NCBI GenBank assembly: GCA_964577805.1
Contig: CAZOAG010000002.1
Span: forward strand, 165,440-229,439
Direction of reading: 5' to 3'
Length of the DNA stretch: 64,000 bases
DNA from: CAZPRW01 sp964577805
Lineage (GTDB): Bacteria > Verrucomicrobiota > Verrucomicrobiia > Opitutales > JAIRKQ01
In this document: positions 28,933 to 36,632 of the stretch, one piece after another
Layout: each line of letters opens with the position of its first letter
Position numbering within the stretch: the first letter of the stretch is position 1
The notes under the pieces: model-generated
Database searches by the model: none
What the model saw: the letters and a program-made list of their open reading frames with translations, nothing else
Told to the model about the DNA's origin: nothing
Translations under genes and position numbers: made by a program

Positions 28933-29255
28933 GATGAGCATGCTTGACCACTTTTAATAACTTTCAAGAAAATTATTGAAAACAGTATGTTTGGAATGTG
29001 TAAAATTTGATTCTCGCATAATACAATGAATCATTGTGATGTGATTTTGTGTTAACGTTAATCATATTCAAAGATTTGTTGTGCTCGATTGTGTTAATGA
29101 AGTCATGACTTTTTTGAAAAGTTTTGAAAAGGTTGATTTTTGTGGGATCAATTGTGCAATTTCTGCTTTGTTATTTTTAATGTTATCTTCGATAAAATAT
29201 CTTGAAATGTTTTTGTTGAGAATTAACCTGATGGCTGTTTTTTTAGGATAAAAAT
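28933..29255. other. regulatory gap upstream of gap
   Basis: This divergent 323-base gap must carry promoters for the aminotransferase and for gap. I see no confident -35/-10 pair. A perfect 12-bp palindrome AAGTCATGACTT lies at 29100-29111. A 64-codon minus-strand frame across the gap has no support and I do not call it. Confidence 0.4.
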
Positions 29256-30278
29256 ATGGCAACTAATATTGCAATAAATGGGTTCGGCAGAATTGGCCGT
29301 TTGGTATTCCGTGCATTAGTAGGTTCTGGAAAGTTTGGGAAGGACATTAATGTTGTTGCGATTAATGATCTTGTTCCAGCTGATAATTTGGCGTATTTAT
29401 TAAAGTATGATTCAATACAGGGCCGTTTTGATGGTGAGGTTTATGCGGATGGTGATGTGTTGGTTGTAAATGGTCATCGTATTAAATGTTTGGCTATCAA
29501 GGATGGCCCAGCAGCTATGCCATGGGGCGAAATGGGAGTCGATATTGTTGTTGAGTCGACTGGATTATTTACTCAAGATGAAAAAGCAGAGGGGCATTTG
29601 AAGTCCGGTGCGAAAAAGGTAATAATTTCAGCTCCTGGAAAGGGAGAACGGGTAAAGACTGTTGTTATTGGTGTTAATGACAATACGCTTACTAAAGATG
29701 ATAATATTGTTTCAAATGCATCTTGTACAACGAACTGTTTGGCTCCGATAACAAAGGTAGTATTGGATAATTTTGGAATTATCGAAGGATTGATGACGAC
29801 TGTACACAGTTATACAGCGACACAAAAGACAGTAGATGGGCCGTCTGCAAAGGATTGGAAAGGTGGCAGAACAGCAGCGTTGAACATTATTCCATCGACA
29901 ACAGGTGCAGCAAAGGCAGTAGGGTTGGTATTGCCAGAGGTCAAAGGAAAGTTGACAGGAATGGCATTCCGTGTTCCTACTCCTACGGTTTCTGTTGTTG
30001 ATCTTACTGTTCGTACGGAGAAAAAGACATCATATGATGAGATTTGTCATGCTATGAAGTTGGCATCAGAGACAACATTGAAAGGAATTTTGGGATACAC
30101 GACTGATGAAGTGGTTTCAAGTGATTTTATTCATTGTTCGTTATCATCGATTTTTGATGCTGGTGCCGGAATAGGACTGTCCGATCAGTTCTTTAAATTG
30201 GTCAGCTGGTATGATAATGAATGGGGTTATAGCTGCCGTTGTGTTGAATTGATCAGCAAATTAGCCGCATTAATGTAA
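29256..30278 (+). CDS. gap: glyceraldehyde-3-phosphate dehydrogenase, type I
   Basis: GAPDH oxidises glyceraldehyde-3-phosphate in glycolysis. The 340-residue protein shows INGFGRIGRLVFRA (about 7-20), the catalytic Cys157 in SNASCTTNCLAP, TVHSYTATQKTVDGP, GRTAALNIIPSTTGAAKAVG and the C-terminal WYDNEWGYSCR. The start has AGGATAAAAATATG upstream, the same start context as the orphan gene at 32522. A terminator follows. Confidence 0.99.
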   Translation: MATNIAINGFGRIGRLVFRALVGSGKFGKDINVVAINDLVPADNLAYLLKYDSIQGRFDGEVYADGDVLVVNGHRIKCLAIKDGPAAMPWGEMGVDIVVESTGLFTQDEKAEGHLKSGAKKVIISAPGKGERVKTVVIGVNDNTLTKDDNIVSNASCTTNCLAPITKVVLDNFGIIEGLMTTVHSYTATQKTVDGPSAKDWKGGRTAALNIIPSTTGAAKAVGLVLPEVKGKLTGMAFRVPTPTVSVVDLTVRTEKKTSYDEICHAMKLASETTLKGILGYTTDEVVSSDFIHCSLSSIFDAGAGIGLSDQFFKLVSWYDNEWGYSCRCVELISKLAALM

Positions 30279-30306
30279 TACTGATAGAGTTGTTTGAATT
30301 ATAAAT

Positions 30307-30342
30307 ATCGCGCCTTCTGTCTTAGTTGGTGCGATTTTTTAT
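30307..30342 (+). terminator. rho-independent terminator of gap
   Basis: ATCGCGCC (30307-30314) pairs with GGTGCGAT (30328-30335) with one G-T wobble, followed by TTTTT. It is 29 bases past the gap stop codon. Confidence 0.85.
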
Positions 30343-30632
30343 TTGTTGATGTTTGTTGTATGACAAAAGTGTGTTTGTCACGATACTTCATATTGAAGAA
30401 ATGCCTTCTTTGAAAAAATATTATTCATTGTTTTGAATACTATGAAATGGACGTAACAAATTCTTATTTAATTTGATTCTCAACAAAATGGCGTACAACA
30501 ATGATATTGTCAAAATATACATTTTAACTACCATAAAACGCGTTTATAACCAGCGAGAGTGAATGTCCGAAGTAATTGAAATGCCTCATTTTAAAGGATT
30601 TCAATGTCTAATTAATTGGTATGCTGTAATGA
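30343..30632. other. intergenic stretch without recognised gene
   Basis: Between the gap terminator and the end of the APC permease gene I see AT-rich DNA with no RNA gene. A 46-codon plus-strand ORF beginning at 30563 runs into the permease 3' end and has no recognisable motif. Confidence 0.4.
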
Positions 30633-32024
30633 TTAATGATTATATTTTTTATAAGCTCTCATTAATAAATATGGCAATAAGCCTATTAAAATGTTTCCAC
30701 TAAATATTGTCATGACATAGTTAATTTTATTGCTGATGCCAATATTATCCGGCGGGTAATATCCTATTATATAAAATAATAAACATATTATCATTGCGGC
30801 TCCTGCGACACAACACATTCCGATACGTCCGAATGGTACTTGATATGCTCGTTGAACATTTGGACATTTGAATTTTAAAATGATTCCAGCCAAAAATAAT
30901 AATATATACATCAATAATGTAAGTTGTGATGTCATTACAGTTAACATCCAGAACGCTGCATTGATTGATTCTGCCAGCATGAAAACGATAGATAATGCAG
31001 ATGCCATTACCGCTTGCGCTATCATAATATTTACTGGCATATTATGTTTGTTGACTTTGTTGAAAAATTTTGGCAAATCTCCATTTTTTGCTGCTGCATG
31101 TAATGATCTAGGTGGCCCTGATACCCATGCGCAGAACCACGCTACTGTTCCTAAAACAATCGCCCATGATAATATTGGTGCCCATTGTGACAGTCCAAAT
31201 TCCGATAGAAACTTTGATAATGCTTGTATTGCTCCTGCATTCATCAGAATATCATTAGGAGGAATGACCATAGCGATTCCTAATGTTCCTAATATGCTTA
31301 CGAATAGTATCAATGCCGATGATAGAAAAATAGCTCGTGGATATTTTTTTTGCGGATTGTAAACGTCTTGTACGTGATTTGCAGACATTTCAAGTCCTGC
31401 GAACCCTAGTAATACTCCAGAAAACAATGCAACACTGCTTGCTCCTGAAATATTTGGTTTTAATGCTGTCCATGATAATTCTATTTCCAATGGTTTGCCA
31501 GAAATTAACCAAACTACGCAAAATATTACTATTAATAATACAGGCAGTAATGTTCCTAGAATTCCGCCAACAGAACTTACTAATCCCGTCAATTTTACAC
31601 CATTCATTGTTAATAATGTTCCTCCCCAAATTATTGAGAGGACAATTGTTAGAGTAAATGCGGTATTGTCAGCAAGACAAGGGAAAATTCCATATGCTAA
31701 TGTGCTTGCAATGAATGATAATGATGCAGGGAAACAAATAAAATTATTTGCATTTTGTAGCCATACCGCTAACAACCCAGTGTTTTTCCCAAATGCTTTC
31801 GACACCCAGTGATAAATTCCTCCATCGCCAGGGAACCCAGATGCGAGCTCTGCTGATACCAGAGCAGTGGGGATCAAAAATGCCACTGTTGCTAATAAAT
31901 AAAATACAAGCATGGATAGCCCGTATGGCGCAATTGCAGGCAATGATCGTACATTAGCAATCGCCACGAAGTTTATCATGACCAGAGCAAATGTTCCTAT
32001 TGCGCGCTTATTTTTCCGATCCAT
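30633..32024 (-). CDS. APC-superfamily amino acid permease/antiporter (GGA-like)
   Basis: The 463-residue protein has about twelve hydrophobic helices. The N-terminal segment (about 10-35) and the loop SAELASGFPGDGGIYHWVSKAFG (about 57-79) are those of the APC superfamily, closest in pattern to the glutamate:GABA antiporter group that includes GadC and the chlamydial AaxC. FAGLEMSANHVQDVYNPQKKYPRA is another conserved loop. It should exchange amino acids or amines at the inner membrane. No decarboxylase lies next to it, so an acid-resistance role is not supported here. Confidence 0.85.
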   Translation of the reverse strand: MDRKNKRAIGTFALVMINFVAIANVRSLPAIAPYGLSMLVFYLLATVAFLIPTALVSAELASGFPGDGGIYHWVSKAFGKNTGLLAVWLQNANNFICFPASLSFIASTLAYGIFPCLADNTAFTLTIVLSIIWGGTLLTMNGVKLTGLVSSVGGILGTLLPVLLIVIFCVVWLISGKPLEIELSWTALKPNISGASSVALFSGVLLGFAGLEMSANHVQDVYNPQKKYPRAIFLSSALILFVSILGTLGIAMVIPPNDILMNAGAIQALSKFLSEFGLSQWAPILSWAIVLGTVAWFCAWVSGPPRSLHAAAKNGDLPKFFNKVNKHNMPVNIMIAQAVMASALSIVFMLAESINAAFWMLTVMTSQLTLLMYILLFLAGIILKFKCPNVQRAYQVPFGRIGMCCVAGAAMIICLLFYIIGYYPPDNIGISNKINYVMTIFSGNILIGLLPYLLMRAYKKYNH

Positions 32025-32244
32025 TACGGAGTTTTCGGTAAAAAAAAAACACTGTATTTCAAGATTTTATTTAGGCGATCTGTCTTCTGTAACCCAGAGT
32101 TTTTGTGTAATTGATATATGTTTTTGTGTTGATTGTGATGCTAATCTTTCTTGTTGCGTGTTATTCGTGAGGTTTAAAAAATAAATTGTTTGCAAGCGAA
32201 TTACTAATTGAAATTAAAAAATCATTAATTTGTTATTTTTTCTC

Positions 32245-32272
32245 TTGACTAACCAAAATAAGTTTGGCATAT
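32245..32272 (+). promoter_or_regulatory. weak candidate promoter upstream of the orphan locus
   Basis: TTGACT (32245-32250) is followed after 16 bases by GCATAT (32267-32272). The -35 and the spacing match other promoters in the window; the -10 is poor. If used, transcription would begin inside the 74-codon ORF, making that region a leader. Confidence 0.3.
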
Positions 32273-32495
32273 GAATATGTATAGTATGCAACGATTGAAT
32301 GTCAGCAGTTGTAAAAACGAACCTAAGTTGATTGGCAACTTGACTAATCTTTGTGATCAAGGCTATATAAAAATATCAAATGATCAAAGCAATGCTATGT
32401 ATGCTTGCAGTTCGTCATTTAAAGCATCCATTGTGATGGAGATTTTAGGAAAATTTTTAACAACAGCAATTCATCGTAGCGAATTAACAAAATAA
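32271..32495 (+). CDS. small hypothetical protein, 74 residues
   Basis: The ORF starts at ATG 32271 and ends 26 bases before the orphan gene at 32522. The product is rich in Ser, Asn and Cys, with a mildly hydrophobic segment FKASIVMEILGKFLTTAI near its C-terminus. I do not recognise it. No clear ribosome-binding site precedes it, and a candidate promoter would start transcription inside it. It may be a small partner of the next gene or simply a leader sequence. Confidence 0.35.
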   Translation: MNMYSMQRLNVSSCKNEPKLIGNLTNLCDQGYIKISNDQSNAMYACSSSFKASIVMEILGKFLTTAIHRSELTK

Positions 32496-32521
32496 AAGGA
32501 ATTTTTTGAAAGGATAAAAAT

Positions 32522-33643
32522 ATGGAAATAAACAATGGCAGACCAACTGCATTTAATGCAGAAGTTTTTGCGGGCAAGGCTAGAAAAGATCAAAAACATG
32601 ATTTGGAAGCGGTTAATGAGTGTTGTACAGATTTCTTAAGAGAAATACACGAAAGATTGGGGTCGAAGTCTTTGGAACAGCGCAGATCAGAGATTACAAA
32701 TATAGAAAACGAATGGAGATCGTATAATGAAGTAATACAACAGATACTTGATGCTTCTAAAAACTTTCCTGCTGATAGTCGTAGATGTGGTAAAAGGAAT
32801 GAAATTGTTAATGCATGCGCTGAAATAGCTAAAGCGATAGATGTAGCAAACGAAGTGATTAGAGAAGAAGGAAATGTTAATTTTAATGCTGTTTTAAATT
32901 ATGCTTTCGGTGAGCAGGTGAACTATCTAGGGGTTGATCGCAGATTGGAAGATTTTGATCCAAATGAGTTTGGAAAAATGAATGCAAGAGGTCAAAAAAA
33001 TGCTATCCATAGAGCCGGATTGGTTTGTAGAGATTTAATTAAGACTCTCGAGTTATTGAGAGGTTTGCCAGACGATCAACGACGTGTAGGGCTTGAGTCT
33101 CTCAAGAAAAGATGGGAAGACGATTCATTAATAATTTATACGATCATTAATGAGGCGTCGCAAGTTGATGAGGTCAAAAGGCCTGGTGTGCGCAATAAGT
33201 TGAATAAGCTCAATGATGATGCTAATTTAATTAATGGTCTGATTTGCAGTTTTGAGGAGGCTGATAATGTGCAACTCTCTCGTTTTGATGTAATAAAAGC
33301 GGCGATTAAAAAATGTTTTGATGCCGTTGGGAATGTGTTGACGTCTGCTATGGATTGGTGCAAACAACATCCAGTTGTTACATGTTTGATTGCTACATGT
33401 ATAATTGGAACGGTCGTTGGTGTGTTATATGCCAATACGATAATGGCTGCAGTAACGCAAATTGCAAGTGCAGCGAGTCAGGCTGGAAACAGCACACCTG
33501 TTGTTGAAACATATTCTATTATGGAAGATATTGAGAAAAGCTCACGTGTTATTAAACAAAAGGTAGAATCTTGTGCGTGTAATTACAAAAATGCATTTGC
33601 TCAAGCCCAGTGCCGTCGTGGATGCCTACCATCCTTCTCGTAA
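32522..33643 (+). CDS. unrecognised helical protein with two internal repeats and one membrane segment
   Basis: The 373-residue product matches no family I know. The N-terminal 250 residues are charged and helical. Residues about 35-113 and 169-241 look like diverged copies of one unit: a Cys-Asp/Thr-Asp-Leu start, QRR, a Trp (65 and 198), an Ile-rich helix ending in (D/E)AS, then RN and a final N-x-(V/L)-I. One hydrophobic segment lies at about 284-310, then a Cys-rich tail with CACNYKNAFAQAQCRRGC. No signal peptide is seen. The start has AGGATAAAAAT upstream and a strong terminator follows, so it is a real expressed gene. A secreted or host-directed protein is possible but not shown. Confidence 0.75.
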   Translation: MEINNGRPTAFNAEVFAGKARKDQKHDLEAVNECCTDFLREIHERLGSKSLEQRRSEITNIENEWRSYNEVIQQILDASKNFPADSRRCGKRNEIVNACAEIAKAIDVANEVIREEGNVNFNAVLNYAFGEQVNYLGVDRRLEDFDPNEFGKMNARGQKNAIHRAGLVCRDLIKTLELLRGLPDDQRRVGLESLKKRWEDDSLIIYTIINEASQVDEVKRPGVRNKLNKLNDDANLINGLICSFEEADNVQLSRFDVIKAAIKKCFDAVGNVLTSAMDWCKQHPVVTCLIATCIIGTVVGVLYANTIMAAVTQIASAASQAGNSTPVVETYSIMEDIEKSSRVIKQKVESCACNYKNAFAQAQCRRGCLPSFS

Positions 33644-33666
33644 AGAATAACAAAATTTCTGTTACC

Positions 33667-33706
33667 AAGAAGTGCCGCGTAATACGGTGCTTCTTTTATT
33701 TTTTTT
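33667..33706 (+). terminator. strong rho-independent terminator
   Basis: AAGAAGTGCCG (33667-33677) pairs with CGGTGCTTCTT (33685-33695) over 11 bp with two G-T wobbles and a 7-base loop, followed by a long T-rich tract. It ends the orphan gene. Confidence 0.92.
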
Positions 33707-33880
33707 CTTTTGTGACAATAGTTCTGTATCGAGTTAAATTTTGTTGCTTTAAAAGGATTTAATGAGTTGTTTCCATGACTTGTATTTAGACAAGTTTGTT
33801 TTTGTGTGAGCAATTTAAGAACATGTTTTGTTGCAGCTCATATGTTTGCAATAAACTGATTAAATAGTTTAAGTGTGAGG

Positions 33881-33889
33881 TGGTATAAT
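33881..33889 (+). promoter_or_regulatory. extended -10 promoter upstream of clpP
   Basis: TGGTATAAT is a perfect extended -10 element. No good -35 is seen 16-18 bases upstream. It would give clpP a leader of about 100 bases. The rest of the gap 33707-33998 shows nothing else. Confidence 0.55.
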
Positions 33890-33998
33890 AACTTGATTAA
33901 TGAATTAAATATTCATCAATTTCATGATTGGAGATGAAAGATAACAAAAGATTGATTTCATGCTGGTAATTGATAATTGGTGTCAGATATAATTATAT

Positions 33999-34631
33999 AT
34001 GAATATGAAATTGTTCGGTATGATGAATGATGATGAGGATGATATTGATCCATGTGAAGAGTCTGAAAAATATCAGAATGGTAGTTGTTCATCGGTTATT
34101 CAAAAACAGTTCTTGAAAGAACGTAAAGTTTTTTTGTGGGGAGGTATTGATGACAAATCAGCAAAAGATATTACAGAAAAGTTGCTGTATCTTGAATTGG
34201 TATGTCCTGGCAAGCCGATTGATTTTTTTGTGAATACACCAGGAGGGTCGATTACGGCAGGGATGTCAATATATGATACTATGATATTGATAAAATCTCC
34301 AATAAGATTGATTGTTACAGGTATTGCTGCTAGTATGGGATCGATTCTGTTATGCGGCGCGAAACGCGGTAATCGATATCTGTATCCAAATGCACGTGTG
34401 CTGATACATCAACCATTAATCATGGGACAAATTGTTGCACAAGCTGTCGATATAAATATTCAGGCGCAAGAGATGGAAAAAACACGTGCTGAGTTGAATA
34501 AAATTTTATCGGAAGCATCTGGCCAGCCATTAGAAAAAATTACAAAAGATACAGACCGTGATTTTTATATGAACGCACAGGAAGCAATCGAGTATGGGTT
34601 GGCTGATAAAATAATTGAAACAGTGTTTTAA
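33999..34631 (+). CDS. clpP: ATP-dependent Clp protease proteolytic subunit
   Basis: ClpP forms the double heptameric protease chamber fed by ClpX or ClpA. The catalytic Ser112 is in GIAASMGSILL, His137 in LIHQPL, and the Asp lies in the KDTDRDFYM segment (about 184-191). The first 35 residues are an acidic extension, longer than usual, possibly a propeptide. clpX is not adjacent; instead a GT8 gene begins three bases after the stop. Confidence 0.97.
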   Translation: MNMKLFGMMNDDEDDIDPCEESEKYQNGSCSSVIQKQFLKERKVFLWGGIDDKSAKDITEKLLYLELVCPGKPIDFFVNTPGGSITAGMSIYDTMILIKSPIRLIVTGIAASMGSILLCGAKRGNRYLYPNARVLIHQPLIMGQIVAQAVDINIQAQEMEKTRAELNKILSEASGQPLEKITKDTDRDFYMNAQEAIEYGLADKIIETVF

Positions 34632-34633
34632 TT

Positions 34634-35542
34634 ATGAAACTGCCGATAAATCTATGTTTTGTGTTTGATGAAAAATTTGCGGATTATTTCAAAGTAGCGT
34701 TGCTGTCGATAGATAGCAATACATCGTCGTCGTTGGCTGTCTATGTAGTAGACTGTGGAATTTCTGAGAAAAAAAGGACCGAACTTGAACAGTTTGCATC
34801 AACATTGAAAAATGTAGTATCATTGCAGTTCGGTCTGCCGGAACGAATAGATTCTATTGAAAATTATGTAATACCATCATGGTTCAGTACAGCGGTATTT
34901 TATCGACTGGCAATTCCGAAAATTTTCCAGAAATTAGAACGTGTTATTTATTTGGACTGCGATATCATAGCTGATGGTGACATTGCGGAATTATGGAATG
35001 AAGATCTCGCGGGATGTCCTTTTGGTGCGGTCGAAGAAGATGGCAATTTCTTTAACAGCAAAAGCAAAGAACGATATAAGGAAAGAATTGGAGTTCCTTT
35101 ATCGAATAGGTATTTTTTATCTGGGATGTTGTTGATTGATTGCAAACGATTTGAGGAATCAAAAATATTTGAACGTGTAATAAAGTGTATACAAACATCA
35201 AATATTGTATTCAGTTGTCCTGAACAAGATGCCATGAATGTATGTTTGAGCAATGATGAACATTGTCCATTGTCGCCAAAATATAATTTTTGTCCATTTA
35301 CTCCATTGGCACATAAATGTTTAAAAATTATACAACATCCTGTCATCATCCATTATAGCGGAATGAAGCCGCATTCATGTAATAGGAAATTGCTGACAAT
35401 GTTGGCGAAGTGTCATCTGTTTCCTTATATAACGAATATTATTATGAAGTTTTGGGAATATTCTGATAAAGTCGATACGGAATGTTTTCAAGCGGATGAT
35501 ATGAGAGGAACATTGCGGTTTTTATGGAAACGTATTTTTTAG
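34634..35542 (+). CDS. family GT8 glycosyltransferase
   Basis: The 302-residue protein has the GT8 fold order: an N-terminal nucleotide-binding strand set, the metal DxD motif LDCDI (Asp108 and Asp110), SGMLLIDC, and a C-terminal HYSGMKPH which holds the third metal ligand His. It likely adds galactose or glucose to LPS core using a UDP-sugar. Starting two bases after clpP suggests shared transcription without functional link. Confidence 0.9.
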   Translation: MKLPINLCFVFDEKFADYFKVALLSIDSNTSSSLAVYVVDCGISEKKRTELEQFASTLKNVVSLQFGLPERIDSIENYVIPSWFSTAVFYRLAIPKIFQKLERVIYLDCDIIADGDIAELWNEDLAGCPFGAVEEDGNFFNSKSKERYKERIGVPLSNRYFLSGMLLIDCKRFEESKIFERVIKCIQTSNIVFSCPEQDAMNVCLSNDEHCPLSPKYNFCPFTPLAHKCLKIIQHPVIIHYSGMKPHSCNRKLLTMLAKCHLFPYITNIIMKFWEYSDKVDTECFQADDMRGTLRFLWKRIF

Positions 35543-35613
35543 CCGATTGAACGTTTTGTTGCAAAAGGCATAAGAGATTCAATGCTCAGATTTTTTACTA
35601 AAAGGTAGTTGTT

Positions 35614-36630
35614 ATGACAAGTGTGGACAAAAAATGTATATTGACTGGTGTGCAGCCGACAGGAAGGCTGCATTTAGGAAATTTTTTAGGCGCACTAAGT
35701 GTCTGGCAAACTATGATCAATGACTGTGATTGTTTGTTTTTTTTAGCAAATCAACATGCAATTACAGTGCCTCAAGTAGCTGCTGAATTGCGAAAAAATT
35801 CATTGGACTGTGTCGCACAATATATTGCTTGCGGTCTGGATCCATCAAAATGTAATATTTTTTTACAATCACATGTAATCGGGCATACTGAATTGATGTG
35901 GGTGTTGTCGTGTTTGACGCCAATTGGACAATTGGAACGCATGACGCAATTTAAAGATAAGTCACAAAAAGTTGGGGAGTCTGTAGGTGCAGGGTTGTTA
36001 TTTTATCCAGTCTTGATGGCAGCAGATATATTATTATATAACGCTGATATGGTGCCTGTTGGAGAGGATCAAAAACAGCATTTGGAATTGACACGAGATG
36101 TGGCAATAAAATTTAATAATGCATATTCTGACACGTTCAATGTTCCAGAGCCATATATTGGAAGATCTGGTGCTAGAATAATGTCGTTGCAAAATCCTAT
36201 GTCGAAAATGTCGAAGTCTGACAGCAATCAAAATGCTACAATTTTTATCACAGATGAAGATACTGTAATTCGAAAAAAAATAATGTCAGCAGTGACAGAT
36301 TCTGACAATAATATTGCATATGATAAAGAACGTCCAGGGATCGCAAATTTATTAAATATTTTTGCGGCGTGTCGTGGAATAGATATTCATGAGGCAGAAA
36401 AAGAATGTTCTAGTATGAAGAATTATTCATCGTTCAAGGATGTTGTAGCGGATGTAGTGCTTGGCAAATTGCGTCCTGTTCGTGAAAAATATCATGCAAT
36501 AGTTGATGACAAAAATTATTTGATGTCAGTATTGGAACAAGGTGCCGCCGTTGCACAGTCGCGCGCAAATAAAATGATTGCAAAAGTATATCGGAAAGTT
36601 GGATTCTTAGATCGTTCATTACAGAAATAA
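35614..36630 (+). CDS. trpS: tryptophanyl-tRNA synthetase
   Basis: Class I synthetase charging tRNA-Trp. The HIGH-type motif is GRLHLGNFLGAL (about 17-28), the KMSKS motif is KMSKSDSN (about 198-205), and GEDQKQHLELTRD is diagnostic of TrpRS. The 338-residue length is normal. Its stop is two bases before topB. Confidence 0.98.
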   Translation: MTSVDKKCILTGVQPTGRLHLGNFLGALSVWQTMINDCDCLFFLANQHAITVPQVAAELRKNSLDCVAQYIACGLDPSKCNIFLQSHVIGHTELMWVLSCLTPIGQLERMTQFKDKSQKVGESVGAGLLFYPVLMAADILLYNADMVPVGEDQKQHLELTRDVAIKFNNAYSDTFNVPEPYIGRSGARIMSLQNPMSKMSKSDSNQNATIFITDEDTVIRKKIMSAVTDSDNNIAYDKERPGIANLLNIFAACRGIDIHEAEKECSSMKNYSSFKDVVADVVLGKLRPVREKYHAIVDDKNYLMSVLEQGAAVAQSRANKMIAKVYRKVGFLDRSLQK

Positions 36631-36632
36631 GC

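Noticed and set aside
29068..29262. Minus-strand 64-codon ORF upstream of gap
   Set aside because: No ribosome-binding site, no motif, and it covers the gap leader and start codon.
30563..30703. 46-codon plus-strand ORF before the APC permease 3' end
   Set aside because: Overlaps the permease gene antisense, no start signal and no recognisable motif.
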